A DNA stretch of 64,000 nucleotides from Bin87 sp963665395 (lineage in GTDB: Bacteria > Chloroflexota > Dehalococcoidia > Lucifugimonadales > UBA3495), in assembly GCA_963665395.2 (NCBI GenBank), contig OY762251.1, forward strand, positions 2,108,001 to 2,172,000, written 5' to 3'. Below are positions 33,834-43,290 of this stretch, one piece after another. The notes beneath the pieces are model-generated. The model was not told where the DNA came from. It did no database searches and saw only the letters and a program-made list of their open reading frames with translations. The position numbers and the translations under genes were made by a program. How positions within the stretch are numbered: the first letter of the stretch is position 1; every line of letters starts with the position of its first letter.

Positions 33834-34427
33834 TCAGACACCCCGACCCGCCGCGCTGAACGGCTCGCGGGCGAACACTCGCCGCACCATCGGCTCGAAG
33901 AACTCCAGTGGAAGCGATGCGTAGGCTGGGTCGAAGGACGACTGATCCCATTTGTGGCAGAAGTCCACCGCGTCCTGGTAATAGGGGTGGCCAAGGTAGC
34001 GGTCGCGGGCGTTGCGGTCGCCGCCCATGTGGTGGGCGTAGTAGTAAGTCTGAAACAGCCCATGCTGTCTGACGACCCAATACGTCCGCTCTGACACGTA
34101 GGGACGTAGTACGGCCGCTGCCATCTCACTGTGGTTGTGCGGCGCCAGCAGGTCTCCGATGTCATGGAGCAGCGCGGCCACCACCATTTCTTCGTCGGCG
34201 TTGTCCCGGTAGGCGCGGGTGGCGGACTGCAACGAGTGTTCCAGCCGGTCAACCTGGTAACCGGCCAGCGAACCGGCCAGGCCCCGCAGTTGCTCCAGCA
34301 CGCGGTCGGCCGTGCTGGCCGCGAATTCGGCTTCCAGCCTCCCCAGCAGTTCGTAATCCTCGCGGGCGCCGGCGGCCATGCTGGTGAAGGACACCGTTGG
34401 CACGGCGGATTGGGACGCATTGGTCAT
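33834..34427 (-). CDS. HD-domain protein, possible mixed-valence di-iron oxygenase (PhnZ/MIOX-like)
   Basis: 197-residue HD-superfamily protein. Potential metal ligands are H64 (LEHSLQSA), H88-D89 (ALLHDIGD), H122, H147 and D161 (HKWDQSSFDP). Four His and two Asp, with H64 24 residues before H88, match the ligand set of HD-domain di-iron oxygenases such as PhnZ, which cleaves the C-P bond of 2-aminoethylphosphonate intermediates. This would fit the phosphonate importer 3 kb away. An ordinary HD phosphohydrolase is the alternative. GGGAG seven bases before the ATG at 34427 supports the start. Confidence 0.7.
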   Translation of the reverse strand: MTNASQSAVPTVSFTSMAAGAREDYELLGRLEAEFAASTADRVLEQLRGLAGSLAGYQVDRLEHSLQSATRAYRDNADEEMVVAALLHDIGDLLAPHNHSEMAAAVLRPYVSERTYWVVRQHGLFQTYYYAHHMGGDRNARDRYLGHPYYQDAVDFCHKWDQSSFDPAYASLPLEFFEPMVRRVFAREPFSAAGRGV

Positions 34428-34508
34428 GGGTTCGCTCCCGTGGTGTAGTATGTGGCGGAATTGTACCACCGCAACCATCACCCTATGGCGCAAGCGGGAG
34501 GCGGTCTA

Positions 34509-35390
34509 ATGGCTGGCGAGAAACGACTGGAAGGAAAGGCGGCGCTGATTACCGGCGGCGGCCGAGGAATCGGGCAGGCCATCGCACGGGCCTACGCGGC
34601 CGAAGGCGCGCGTTTGTCGTTGGTCGCCCGAACCGGCGCAGAGTTGCAGGAAACCGCCAACACCATCCTCGACGAGTTCGGCGTCGAGGTTGTCACCATT
34701 ATTGCCGATGTTACCCAGCGTGACCAGGTGGAGAATGCCGTAGCGGGAACCGAGGACCACTTCGGCAGCATCGACATCCTAGTGAACAACGCGGGCAACC
34801 TCGGCCCCGTCGGCCGGCTGTGGGAGAACGACCCCGATGACTGGGAGCGCACCATCGCAATTCATCTGCTGGGCACGTTCTACGGGTGCCGGGCGGCGAT
34901 TCCGGCCATGCTGGCCCGGGGGACGGGGCGCATCGTCAATATGTCCGGAGTGGGCGGGCCGAACAGCGCCGCCTACGACGCCGCCAAAACCGCCATCGTC
35001 AACCTTACCGAGAACCTGGCCCTTGAGCTGGCCGATACTCCCATCACCGTCAACGCCATCAGCCCCGGCTCCATTCACACCCGGATGTGGGAGGAACTGC
35101 GGGACTTGTCGCGGGAAATTGGCGACACCGCGATGTACGAGCGCGGCGTGCAGGTTACGTCGGGACAAGGCGCGTCGATTGAGCGAGCCGCCGAGGCGGC
35201 AGTGTTTCTGGGCAGCGACGACTGCGGCAGATTGTCCGGCCGGCTGATTCGCGCTTTCGCCGACAAGTTTGAGGAGTTCCCCCTACAGGTTGACGAGATT
35301 ATGGCATCGGAAGCATACCAGTTGCGGCGGGTGGACCCGGAGCAGTCCTTTCCCACCTCCCCGTCCTACCCCGATTTGCCGATAGACTAA
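34509..35390 (+). CDS. Short-chain dehydrogenase/reductase
   Basis: 293-residue SDR. The cofactor motif is TGGGRGIGQAIA, with DILVNNAGNLGP and IVNMSGVGGPNSAAYDAAKT: the catalytic Ser, Tyr and Lys are in order but with a shortened loop. It lies alone on the plus strand between the HD gene and an MFS carrier; its stop overlaps that of the carrier. GGGAGG before the ATG at 34509 sets the start; earlier ATGs lack a site. Substrate unknown. Confidence 0.89.
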   Translation: MAGEKRLEGKAALITGGGRGIGQAIARAYAAEGARLSLVARTGAELQETANTILDEFGVEVVTIIADVTQRDQVENAVAGTEDHFGSIDILVNNAGNLGPVGRLWENDPDDWERTIAIHLLGTFYGCRAAIPAMLARGTGRIVNMSGVGGPNSAAYDAAKTAIVNLTENLALELADTPITVNAISPGSIHTRMWEELRDLSREIGDTAMYERGVQVTSGQGASIERAAEAAVFLGSDDCGRLSGRLIRAFADKFEEFPLQVDEIMASEAYQLRRVDPEQSFPTSPSYPDLPID

Positions 35391-36694
35391 TCAGCGGCGG
35401 CCAGCGTCGCGCTCGCTGCCGGATGGCGCGGCGGCCGGGCCAGGAGCAGGGCTGCCGCGGTCAGCGCCCCCAGAACTGCGTAAATAACGAAAGCCCACCC
35501 GTAACCGCCAGCGAACTCAAACACCAATCCCGACGCCACCGCTCCGATGGCCTGTCCCAACGACGTGAACGGCTCGGTGACGCCTCGTATCGTGCCCAGG
35601 GACTGCCGGCCGAAGAAGTTGGCGTAGGCCACCGGCGGCACCACCAGGATCCCGGCCACGGCCACACCGAACAGGCCGGCCGCAAGAAATGCCGTCGCCA
35701 CCGTGTCCGCGACCACGAACAGTCCGCACGCCACCGCCATCACCAGAGCGACGATTGCGTAGGTATAGGAAACTCGCATCTTTTCCACCACTCGCCCCCA
35801 CAGCAGGCTACCGATGGCCGTGCCGACGGCGTTGACCACGATGCTGAGCTGAGACAGCGACAGGTCGATGCCCCGGGAGCGCAGCAGGTCAGCCTGATAC
35901 ACGTTGGTGCCTGATTGCAACAGGAATAAAAATCCCGTGCCAATGGCCAGTACCCACAACGCCGGCGTCCGCAACGCCTGGCGCGTTGTCCACTCGATTT
36001 CAGTGGTGGTTGCGGCGGTTGCGGCAGCGGCATCGTCAGTGGCGGCCGGGTCGTCAGGCGCATCGCCGTCGGGCAGCAAACCCACATCCTCCGGCCTCTG
36101 CGCCACCAGCAAGGCAGACGGCGCCAACGCTATGGCATATACCATGAGGCCCAGAACGATCCACGCCGTCTGCCATCCATAAGCCACGCTGACCCAGGTG
36201 GCGACCAGGGGAAACGCCACCATCCCTCCGGAGTGGGATAGGAACAGCAACCCGGTGGCTCGACCCCGCTGTCGCACGAACCAGCGGCCTACCACAGTTG
36301 CAGCGCCCACGTTCAGCGGACTGCTGAACATAATGCGCCCAATGGCCAGAGCCGTGTAGAAAATGGCGATATGGACTGACAACCAAGCCATCGCGATGGT
36401 GCTGAGCCCGAGGATGATGATTGCTAACACCAGCACCACCCGGGCACCGTAGCGGTCGATGGCCCACCCCACCGGCGGGGACGCCCCGGTCGCCAACAAC
36501 CCGCCCACCGCCGCGGCGCCTCCAATCAGCGCTCGGCTCCATCCCGTTTCGTCGGCGATCAGCGGCACGAAGACCGCGAAAGTGAGGCTGCCCGCCGCGT
36601 TGCGGACGAACATGCTGCTGCCGGCCGTGCCAAGTACTATCCACCCGTAGTAAAAGGGGATCCTCTGAGAAATGTAGGCGATGAGGATGTGCAT
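35387..36694 (-). CDS. MFS transporter, oxalate/formate antiporter-like
   Basis: 435-residue MFS carrier with 12 membrane segments. FYYGWIVLGTAGSSMFVRNA, an acidic-acid-transporter opening, and GWAIDRYGARVVLVL after helix 2 place it near the OFA/monocarboxylate group. A charged Ala/Asp-rich loop (about residues 205-225) separates the two halves. It probably moves a small organic anion. Convergent with the SDR, with stop codons overlapping. Confidence 0.86.
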   Translation of the reverse strand: MHILIAYISQRIPFYYGWIVLGTAGSSMFVRNAAGSLTFAVFVPLIADETGWSRALIGGAAAVGGLLATGASPPVGWAIDRYGARVVLVLAIIILGLSTIAMAWLSVHIAIFYTALAIGRIMFSSPLNVGAATVVGRWFVRQRGRATGLLFLSHSGGMVAFPLVATWVSVAYGWQTAWIVLGLMVYAIALAPSALLVAQRPEDVGLLPDGDAPDDPAATDDAAAATAATTTEIEWTTRQALRTPALWVLAIGTGFLFLLQSGTNVYQADLLRSRGIDLSLSQLSIVVNAVGTAIGSLLWGRVVEKMRVSYTYAIVALVMAVACGLFVVADTVATAFLAAGLFGVAVAGILVVPPVAYANFFGRQSLGTIRGVTEPFTSLGQAIGAVASGLVFEFAGGYGWAFVIYAVLGALTAAALLLARPPRHPAASATLAAAD

Positions 36695-36781
36695 GGGAAG
36701 ATCGATGCCCTAACGGTTCAGTTGCTGTAACGCTGAGATGGTATCGTCAAAAGCGCTCGGGCTGGGCAATTTTAGCGTCGA

Positions 36782-38530
36782 TTATCCCGGCGGCAGTTGT
36801 GCCATCTCGCCGGCGAACCAGAGGGCCAGGCTCCCGGTGCGGTCGTCGTGGCCGTTGACGGCGGTTCGATTCAAATAAGCGCGGGCATCCGGCATCACAC
36901 CGGTGCTGATACACCCGTCCACCACGTTGGCGTCGTCGTCGATCCGCTCTGACAAAGCTCGCCAGCAGGCATCCAATCCGGCGCGATAGCCAGCGGTTTC
37001 GCCGTCGGGCAGCCAGCCCATCCGCAGCCCTCGCGCCAGTGCGTATCCCACCATGCCGGTTGACGTAAGTTCTCCCCACGCGCCGGGCGCGTCCACCAAT
37101 TCGCCGAATGTGCCCCAGGGTTGCTGAACTCGCAACAACGCGTCAAGGTGCCGGCGGTGGCGGTTCAAAAGAATGTCTCGCGCCGGATGGTCAGACGGCA
37201 AATAGGTCAGGGCTTCGGCATATCCCAAGGCCGCGAAACCGTTGCCCCGGCTCCAATACCATGGCGCCGAGCGGGCGTGCTTGAACAGCCCGTTATCATC
37301 CTGGACGTCGCCACCATCCAACAAAAACCGGGCCAACAGGTTAGAGTACCTGGCGTCGTCGGAAATCCGGTAAGCGCGGCCCAGCATCGCGCCGCACATG
37401 AACATATCCTCCACACGGAAATCGGGATCACACGGCGCCGGAGCTTCCCCGGCGCCTCGCGCCGCAAAACGATCCGCCGCGTAAAAGAACAAACGACGAT
37501 ATTTTTCGTCGCCGGTGTAATCGGCCAGGCGGGCTGCCCAAATCACGCCGGTCAGCGCGGCTCCCCCGGCGTCGGACAAATACCGGGCCGGATCCGCCGC
37601 GATAGGATCGATCAATTCCACTACATCCGGGGTCGGATTCGGGTACGTATCATCCAAAGCGGCCAGACGCAGGCGTCCGCTGATGCCTACTCCTTGCGTA
37701 TAGTTCACGGGATCCAGAGCGTGACCGTAGCGGGAGGCGAGAATCCGGGCAAGCTCTAACGGGGAACGTCTCCGTCGCGCCTGCAACGCCAGCCGGGCCG
37801 CAGATGGAAGGACATCACTGCCTTTTCCCGTCAGCGCCCACGCCGACGCCAGGGCATCGGTCAACCCGCTCCAATGGACGGTGAGGCGCAACGCGGGTAT
37901 GGTACCGGGGGCATCCCCAGCCGGCCGACCCAACGCTGCCACCAACGAATCGTCATCGGCAGCGCGGGCGGCGCCCAGAGCATTGGCGACGGCCTTTCCG
38001 GCAGCAACCCCATTAGCCTCCCACAAAACGGACTGATCGGCGGCGTCGGACAGGGACACCTCGATCAGCAGATCAGGAGCCTGGTAGCAAATCCAACGCC
38101 ACAAGTAACGACGTTCCGGGGCCGTTTCGTCGAAATAGAATCCGCCGTCCGGGGGATAACCTTCGCTGAGGTCCACGTGTTGCGGCGCCGCCGGCTCCCA
38201 GTCGCCCCCGGCGAGGGCATCTGGATTAGCGGCAACGATGGCAGATAATGCAACGCCTGTGGATCCGGCAGCGGACGAGCGGGCGAAAAGGTCCAGAGCT
38301 GCCAGAATTCGAGGCGTGTCGGTGGTCTGCCCACGCAGCCCCGCCACCAGCATCACGTGCGGGCGATGTTGTTCTACTGCGGTCGGCTGCGCGCGGGCAT
38401 CCACCAACCCCAGGACGGGACGCAGGTTTGGCGTCAGGCCGATGGCGACGGTCTGCCACCATGGCGGGTTACGCTTTCGGACCAGGTTGATCAATGCGGC
38501 GTTGATGTCGGTGGGATGCATGGTGCTCAT
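36782..38530 (-). CDS. Glycoside hydrolase family 88/105-like protein with extra N-terminal domain
   Basis: 582-residue protein. From about residue 330 it has the (alpha/alpha)6-barrel pattern of unsaturated glucuronyl/rhamnogalacturonyl hydrolases (GH88/GH105): RVEDMFMCGAMLGRAYRISD, WYWSRGNGFAALGYAEALTY and STGMVGYALARGLRMGWL. The first 300 residues form a separate domain (HVMLVAGLRGQTTDTPRIL) that may be peptidase/esterase-like; I do not recognise it with confidence. No signal peptide is evident. It might degrade uronic-acid oligosaccharides. A TATAAT on the minus strand at 38569-38574 may be its -10 box. Confidence 0.75.
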   Translation of the reverse strand: MSTMHPTDINAALINLVRKRNPPWWQTVAIGLTPNLRPVLGLVDARAQPTAVEQHRPHVMLVAGLRGQTTDTPRILAALDLFARSSAAGSTGVALSAIVAANPDALAGGDWEPAAPQHVDLSEGYPPDGGFYFDETAPERRYLWRWICYQAPDLLIEVSLSDAADQSVLWEANGVAAGKAVANALGAARAADDDSLVAALGRPAGDAPGTIPALRLTVHWSGLTDALASAWALTGKGSDVLPSAARLALQARRRRSPLELARILASRYGHALDPVNYTQGVGISGRLRLAALDDTYPNPTPDVVELIDPIAADPARYLSDAGGAALTGVIWAARLADYTGDEKYRRLFFYAADRFAARGAGEAPAPCDPDFRVEDMFMCGAMLGRAYRISDDARYSNLLARFLLDGGDVQDDNGLFKHARSAPWYWSRGNGFAALGYAEALTYLPSDHPARDILLNRHRRHLDALLRVQQPWGTFGELVDAPGAWGELTSTGMVGYALARGLRMGWLPDGETAGYRAGLDACWRALSERIDDDANVVDGCISTGVMPDARAYLNRTAVNGHDDRTGSLALWFAGEMAQLPPG

Positions 38531-38600
38531 CGGGTGTCTCTCAACGGATGGTGGGATTGGCCGCCAATATTATAGCCGCCTGGTTTTCCGATAAAACCTT

Positions 38601-38629
38601 TTGACATGGTCGGAAGCCGGCGATACATT
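38601..38629 (+). promoter_or_regulatory. Promoter (TTGACA-N17-TACATT)
   Basis: A perfect -35 box TTGACA at 38601-38606 and TACATT at 38624-38629 with 17-base spacing. The start near 38636 would give a 45-nt leader to the CaiB gene at 38681. Confidence 0.7.
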
Positions 38630-38680
38630 GGCTATCGTACGGCCATTGGCCGAAAGCATCGCAATGCGGAGTTGGCGCGA

Positions 38681-39928
38681 ATGCCTCGGTTCGACGACTA
38701 CACGGGCGAGCATCTGATACCTCCCTACCGGATCCTGGACCTTACCGACCGGCGGGCTGCCTTCTGCGGCCGTTTGCTGGCCGACTACGGGGCGGACGTG
38801 GTGAAGGTCGAACCCCCAAGCGGCGACCCTTCCCGCCGCCTGGGTCCCTTCCCCGGCGACACGCCGGATGATGAGCGTAGCCTGGACTTCATGTTCTATA
38901 ACACCAACAAGCGATCCATAACCCTTGAACTTGAAAGCGAAGCAGGGCGCGCCTTGTTTCGCCGGTTGGTTGCCGACGCTGACGTGGTCATCGAAAGCTA
39001 TGACCGTGATTATCTCAATGCGTTGGGCATCGGCTATGACGCTCTACGGGCACAAAACCCGGGCCTGATCGTCGCCTCGGTCACGCCATTCGGCGGCTCA
39101 GGCGAATGGGCCAAATACCAGGGGGATGACTTGGTGGTGATGGCAGCCAGCGGTTACATGCAGATTACGGGCGAACCCGACGAACCTCCCGTCCGCCAGG
39201 GCAACGAGCACAGCCATTATCCGGCGGCCCAATACGCCGCCGTAGGGATACTGGCCGCCCTGTACTACCGGGATTTCGCCGGCGGCGGCGTGGGACAACA
39301 TATCGATGTGTCGTCCCAGGAAGCTCTCATCACCTATTACACCGACGCGCATCCCGCGTTGCTGTGGCGCAAATTGGGTCAGAACGTAACCCGGGTGGGC
39401 ACGAACTCCACCCTCGTCATTCCGTTGGGGGCGTATCCCTGCAAGGATGGCTGGATCGCCGCCGGCGTAATCACGCCCCGGGAATGGGATACCCTCGCGG
39501 AATGGATCCATGAGGTGACGGGCAATGACGAGGTGCTAAACGAAGCATATCGGGGCGGCAACCAGGACCGGGCGGAGCACATTGACATCATCACCGCGTT
39601 ATTCCTGGAGTTCGCCGAGAACTTCACCGTCCAGGAACTGTTCCACGAGGGTCAACGGCGGAATTTGGTGTTCCTGCCCGTCAACGAGGTAGCGGACCTG
39701 CTCGCCGACCCCCAATTGGCTGAATCGGGATTCTGGTACGACGTTGAACACGACGATGCCGCAATCGGCGCCATCAAGTACCCGCTGGGCATATTTCACA
39801 GCGAGGAAGTGTCGGCCCGGCGCCGACCGGCTCCAGCATTGGGTGCGGACAACACAGCAGTGTACCAGGGAGAGCTGGGGTTGACGGCAGACGAGTTGGC
39901 GGCGCTACGGGCGAATGGCGTAATCTAG
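38681..39928 (+). CDS. CaiB/BaiF family CoA-transferase
   Basis: 415-residue family III CoA-transferase. YRILDLTDRRAAFCGRLLADYGADVVKVEPPSGDP is the signature N-terminus, and FYNTNKRSITLELE, VASVTPFGGSGEWAKYQ and ISPR-like later blocks follow. It moves CoA between carboxylic acids, probably in catabolism of an uncommon acid. The ATG at 38681 with GGAG ten bases upstream is preferred over an earlier TTG/ATG frame. A paralogue lies at 40652. Confidence 0.91.
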   Translation: MPRFDDYTGEHLIPPYRILDLTDRRAAFCGRLLADYGADVVKVEPPSGDPSRRLGPFPGDTPDDERSLDFMFYNTNKRSITLELESEAGRALFRRLVADADVVIESYDRDYLNALGIGYDALRAQNPGLIVASVTPFGGSGEWAKYQGDDLVVMAASGYMQITGEPDEPPVRQGNEHSHYPAAQYAAVGILAALYYRDFAGGGVGQHIDVSSQEALITYYTDAHPALLWRKLGQNVTRVGTNSTLVIPLGAYPCKDGWIAAGVITPREWDTLAEWIHEVTGNDEVLNEAYRGGNQDRAEHIDIITALFLEFAENFTVQELFHEGQRRNLVFLPVNEVADLLADPQLAESGFWYDVEHDDAAIGAIKYPLGIFHSEEVSARRRPAPALGADNTAVYQGELGLTADELAALRANGVI

Positions 39929-39956
39929 TCGCTATCCGGCGTTGGAGGATATAGAA

Positions 39957-40646
39957 ATGGTTACAGCGAAACCGGAACCGATTGTTTCTAACCCGCCGCA
40001 GGACGCGTCCACAGGGCCATCCGAGATTACTCTGCTGGGCGAACTGCGTCTGAACCTGACGGCACTGGGCGTGGACCACCTCGCCCCCGACTTCGGCGAG
40101 CGGTTCTGTCAATTTACCTGCGACAACGAACTCTGGCAGTTTGAGTATTCCGCACATGGGGAGTTGATAATAATGCCCGCACCTGGCTCGGAAAGCAGCC
40201 TCGATGAAACGGAAGTTACCATTGTGCTGGGTAACTGGCGCATTGCCAACGCGGGCATGAGTTACGGCGCGACCATCGGCTTTCGCTTGCCCAGCGGGGC
40301 GCAGCGGATTCCCGATGCCGCCTGGATTACCCAGGGACGTTACGACAACCTGACGCCTTCCGAGCGGCGGGGAACCATCAACGGCGCGCCCGACTTCGTG
40401 GTGGAAGTACGCTCACAGACCGACCGTCTGCCGCCATTCCTGGCTAAGATGCAGGAATGGATGGACGGCGGGGCGCGGCTCGGTTGGGGCATTGATCCCC
40501 GCAATCGCCGAGTCTATATCTACCGCGCCGGCCAGGACGGGCCTGAGATACTGGAGAATCCCGAAACCCTGTCCGGCGAGGATGTGTTGCCGGACTTCGC
40601 TTTTGACGTGCGTCGCCTGATTTTTGACCGACATAGTGAGGAGTAG
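39957..40646 (+). CDS. Uma2 family (DUF820) PD-(D/E)XK endonuclease-like protein
   Basis: 229-residue Uma2 protein. The restriction-nuclease core is visible as FGATIGFRLPSG-like strands, RIPDAAWI with the active Asp, and APDFVVEVRSQTDRLPPFLA in place of the usual E-V-x-S motif. These proteins are common in large numbers in Cyanobacteria and Chloroflexota and have no settled role. GGAGG at 39944-39948 supports the ATG at 39957. It sits between two CaiB genes. Confidence 0.85.
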   Translation: MVTAKPEPIVSNPPQDASTGPSEITLLGELRLNLTALGVDHLAPDFGERFCQFTCDNELWQFEYSAHGELIIMPAPGSESSLDETEVTIVLGNWRIANAGMSYGATIGFRLPSGAQRIPDAAWITQGRYDNLTPSERRGTINGAPDFVVEVRSQTDRLPPFLAKMQEWMDGGARLGWGIDPRNRRVYIYRAGQDGPEILENPETLSGEDVLPDFAFDVRRLIFDRHSEE

Positions 40647-40651
40647 CCGCC

Positions 40652-41893
40652 ATGACCAGCGCCATTACAGACACGCCGTCCGCCCTCTCCGGCATCCGCA
40701 TCGTGGAGTTTGGCCCCTACGTGGCCCTACCGCTCACCGGGCGCATCCTGGGCTCCCTGGGCGCCGAGGTCATCAAGGTGGAGACCAACAAGGTGCTCGA
40801 TGAGATGGCTTTCATACCCGCCTGGTCCCGGGGCGCGGGTCAGCCTGAGTACCAGCGCGCCAAGCGCCGCATTACTCTTGACGTACGTACCGAAGCCGGC
40901 CGTGACCTGATGTTGGAGCTAGTGGGGATCAGCGACGTTTTCATGACCAATTTCCGGCGCAACGTACTGGATCGTTGGGGCATCGACTTCCCGGAGATCC
41001 GCAAGCAACGCCCCGATGCCATCATCATGTGGCAAACCGGATTGGGCGGACACGGGCCTTACTACACCTATAAATCTTTCGGCATCCTGGTGCAGCACCT
41101 CTCCGGCGTGTCTCTTATGACCGGCCTGCCGGACGACCCGCCCGGCGTGGTGAACACATCGTATTCCGATTACCATACCGGCGTTTTCCAGCCAGCCGGA
41201 ATTATCGCCGCTTTGATGCGCCGCCGGCTGACCGGCAAAACCGCCAACCTGGAATCGTCGATTTTCAAATCGGGTGTTGCCACGGGCGGCCCGGCTCTGC
41301 TGGACTACCAGGTGAATGGGCGCGGCCCGCAACGCCGGGGCAACCGTGACCCTTGGGCGATTCCCCATGGAGTTTATCCCTGCGCCGGCGACGACCGGTA
41401 CATCGCCATCGCGGTCGCGGACGACGAGCAATGGCAGCGGTTGCGAAAAGCGATGGGCGACCCAGCCTGGGCAGCGGCGCCGGAGTACGAATCACGCATT
41501 GGCCGCCGGCGCAACGAGGACGCCCTTGACGCTGCCATCGCAGAGTGGACCAAGCAACAAGACTCGACCACCTTGATGAATGCGCTACAGGCCGCGGGCG
41601 TGCCCGCCGGTATAGTTGCCCAGGGCCAGGATCTGCACGACAACGAGCATCTACAATCACGCAGTTTCTACCAGGAAACTCGCTATTGGGAGGCGCAACG
41701 GGGCGTCAAGGCTACGGAGTGGGCGGAGGGCGAAAGCGTGTCCTGGTCGATACCGGCCCGGATGTCTGAGACGCCGATCTCCTTTGGCAAGTACAGCAAT
41801 ATCGGTGACGACAACGCCTACGTCTTTGGAAAATTGTTGGGAATGTCGGCTGAAGAGATCGCCGGGCTGGAAGATGCCGGCGTGATTTACTGA
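40652..41893 (+). CDS. CaiB/BaiF family CoA-transferase
   Basis: 413-residue family III CoA-transferase (GIRIVEFGPYVALPLTGRIL, AEVIKVETNKVLDEM, FMTNFRRNVLDRWGIDFPEI). Blocks such as IMWQTGLGGHGPYYTYK follow the family pattern. It starts six bases after the Uma2 stop, with GAGGAG before the ATG, so it is co-transcribed. It probably works with the RidA protein downstream in acid catabolism. Confidence 0.91.
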   Translation: MTSAITDTPSALSGIRIVEFGPYVALPLTGRILGSLGAEVIKVETNKVLDEMAFIPAWSRGAGQPEYQRAKRRITLDVRTEAGRDLMLELVGISDVFMTNFRRNVLDRWGIDFPEIRKQRPDAIIMWQTGLGGHGPYYTYKSFGILVQHLSGVSLMTGLPDDPPGVVNTSYSDYHTGVFQPAGIIAALMRRRLTGKTANLESSIFKSGVATGGPALLDYQVNGRGPQRRGNRDPWAIPHGVYPCAGDDRYIAIAVADDEQWQRLRKAMGDPAWAAAPEYESRIGRRRNEDALDAAIAEWTKQQDSTTLMNALQAAGVPAGIVAQGQDLHDNEHLQSRSFYQETRYWEAQRGVKATEWAEGESVSWSIPARMSETPISFGKYSNIGDDNAYVFGKLLGMSAEEIAGLEDAGVIY

Positions 41894-41921
41894 CCACAAT
41901 ATCCGGTTTGGGAGAAGCATC

Positions 41922-42311
41922 ATGGAAAAAGTACGCAACAACTATCCTGACATAGCCCCGGCCGGCGCGACGTTCAGCAGAGGCGTCAGGGTGGGCAACC
42001 TCCTGTTCATCGCCGGCTGCACGGCCCGGGGCGCCGAAGCCCAGGGCGGCGCGCTGATGGCGCAACTGGAGGTGACGCTGGATCGGATCACGAGGATCGT
42101 GGCCGCAGAGGGTGGCGTTCCTGGCGACATAGTGAAGATAACCACTTTCGTAACCAGCATTCCGGACTGGCAGGAACAACGGGACGAGCAGGAAGCCCTG
42201 TTCGCCCAATATTTCGGTGGCGAATATCCGGCCAACACCCTGGTGGAAATCACGGCTTTGGCCGAGCCCGGTCTGGACGTGGAGATAGAAGCCATCGCTG
42301 AATTGTCATAA
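41922..42311 (+). CDS. RidA/YjgF family protein
   Basis: 129-residue RidA-like protein (SRGVRVGNLLFIAGCTARGA, VTLDRITRIVAAEGGVPGDI, VKITTFVTSIPDW, PANTLVEITALAEPGLDVEI). RidA hydrolyses reactive enamine/imine intermediates; the active Arg of true RidA lies in the segment before the last strand and is not obvious here, so it may belong to another subgroup. GGGAG upstream supports the start. Confidence 0.87.
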   Translation: MEKVRNNYPDIAPAGATFSRGVRVGNLLFIAGCTARGAEAQGGALMAQLEVTLDRITRIVAAEGGVPGDIVKITTFVTSIPDWQEQRDEQEALFAQYFGGEYPANTLVEITALAEPGLDVEIEAIAELS

Positions 42312-42334
42312 TCCATGACGCGAGGCAGGCGATC

Positions 42335-43255
42335 ATGCGAGTTTTGGTAGTCGGGGCCAGCGGTTTCATTGGGCGGCATCTGATGCGTCACCTTGCCGGC
42401 GCGCAACACAGCGTCGTCGCCGGCACTTTTCGTTCGCGGGTTCCTGCCAATGATGGCAATTCCTGGTATCGGGTTGAGGTGACTGAGCTGGCAGCGCTGG
42501 AGGGCGTTTTTGACGCGGTGCGGCCTGAGGTTGTGGTGCATATGGCTGCCCTGGCTGACGTTGGAACGGCAGAGCGAGAACCCCAGCGTGCGACGGAGGT
42601 GAACGTCGGCGGAACGACTTTCGTAGCCGGTTTGACCGAACAGCATCGGGCTAAGTTGGTTTACGTCTCAACCGAGTACGTCTTTCCAGGTGCAACTGGT
42701 TACTACCCGGAGGACGCGACCCCGCATCCCACCACTCAATACGGCAGCACCAAATTGGCGGCCGAACGGGAGGTTGCCAGACATTGTTCCCATTGGAGCG
42801 TTTTGCGCACCAGCATCGTGTACGGCTGGCCCGAGCCGGGGCAACGAAACTTCGGGCCGTGGCTGTTGGAAACCTTGCAAAACGGGAATGCTTACCACGC
42901 CCGCACCGACGTTTATCGAACTCCGGTTTACGTGGAACACCTCGTCGAAGGCATCGCGGCTTTGGCGGCCGGAGACCACCACGGTACATTCCACCTCGCG
43001 GGCAAGGACTGGGTCAGCATGTACGAATTCGCCCGCGCAATCGCCCACCAGTTCGATCTGGACACCAATTTGATTGCGCCGACAAGAACTGAAGCACGGA
43101 GAACGCAAGCCGCACATTCGGAGCAGCGGGAGGGCCACGGCCAACCAGATCTGCTTGGGTTGAACTCTACCCACACGATGAATGTGTTGGGTCTGCCGCA
43201 TTTCGGCCTGGTGGATGGCATCCGCGCTTTTCAAGCTGCCGCTTTCCCGAATTAA
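42335..43255 (+). CDS. NAD-dependent epimerase/dTDP-4-dehydrorhamnose reductase-like SDR
   Basis: 306-residue extended SDR of the RmlD type. It begins MRVLVVGASGFIGRHLMRHL and has VVVHMAALADVGTAERE, YVSTEYVFPGATGYYPED and the YGSTKLAAEREV active-site pair (Tyr, Lys). This enzyme family makes rhamnose or related sugars. No other sugar-pathway gene is adjacent, so the substrate is open. Confidence 0.88.
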   Translation: MRVLVVGASGFIGRHLMRHLAGAQHSVVAGTFRSRVPANDGNSWYRVEVTELAALEGVFDAVRPEVVVHMAALADVGTAEREPQRATEVNVGGTTFVAGLTEQHRAKLVYVSTEYVFPGATGYYPEDATPHPTTQYGSTKLAAEREVARHCSHWSVLRTSIVYGWPEPGQRNFGPWLLETLQNGNAYHARTDVYRTPVYVEHLVEGIAALAAGDHHGTFHLAGKDWVSMYEFARAIAHQFDLDTNLIAPTRTEARRTQAAHSEQREGHGQPDLLGLNSTHTMNVLGLPHFGLVDGIRAFQAAAFPN

Positions 43256-43290
43256 AACGACCTTTCTCATCTCAGGTAAGGAGTTACGAA

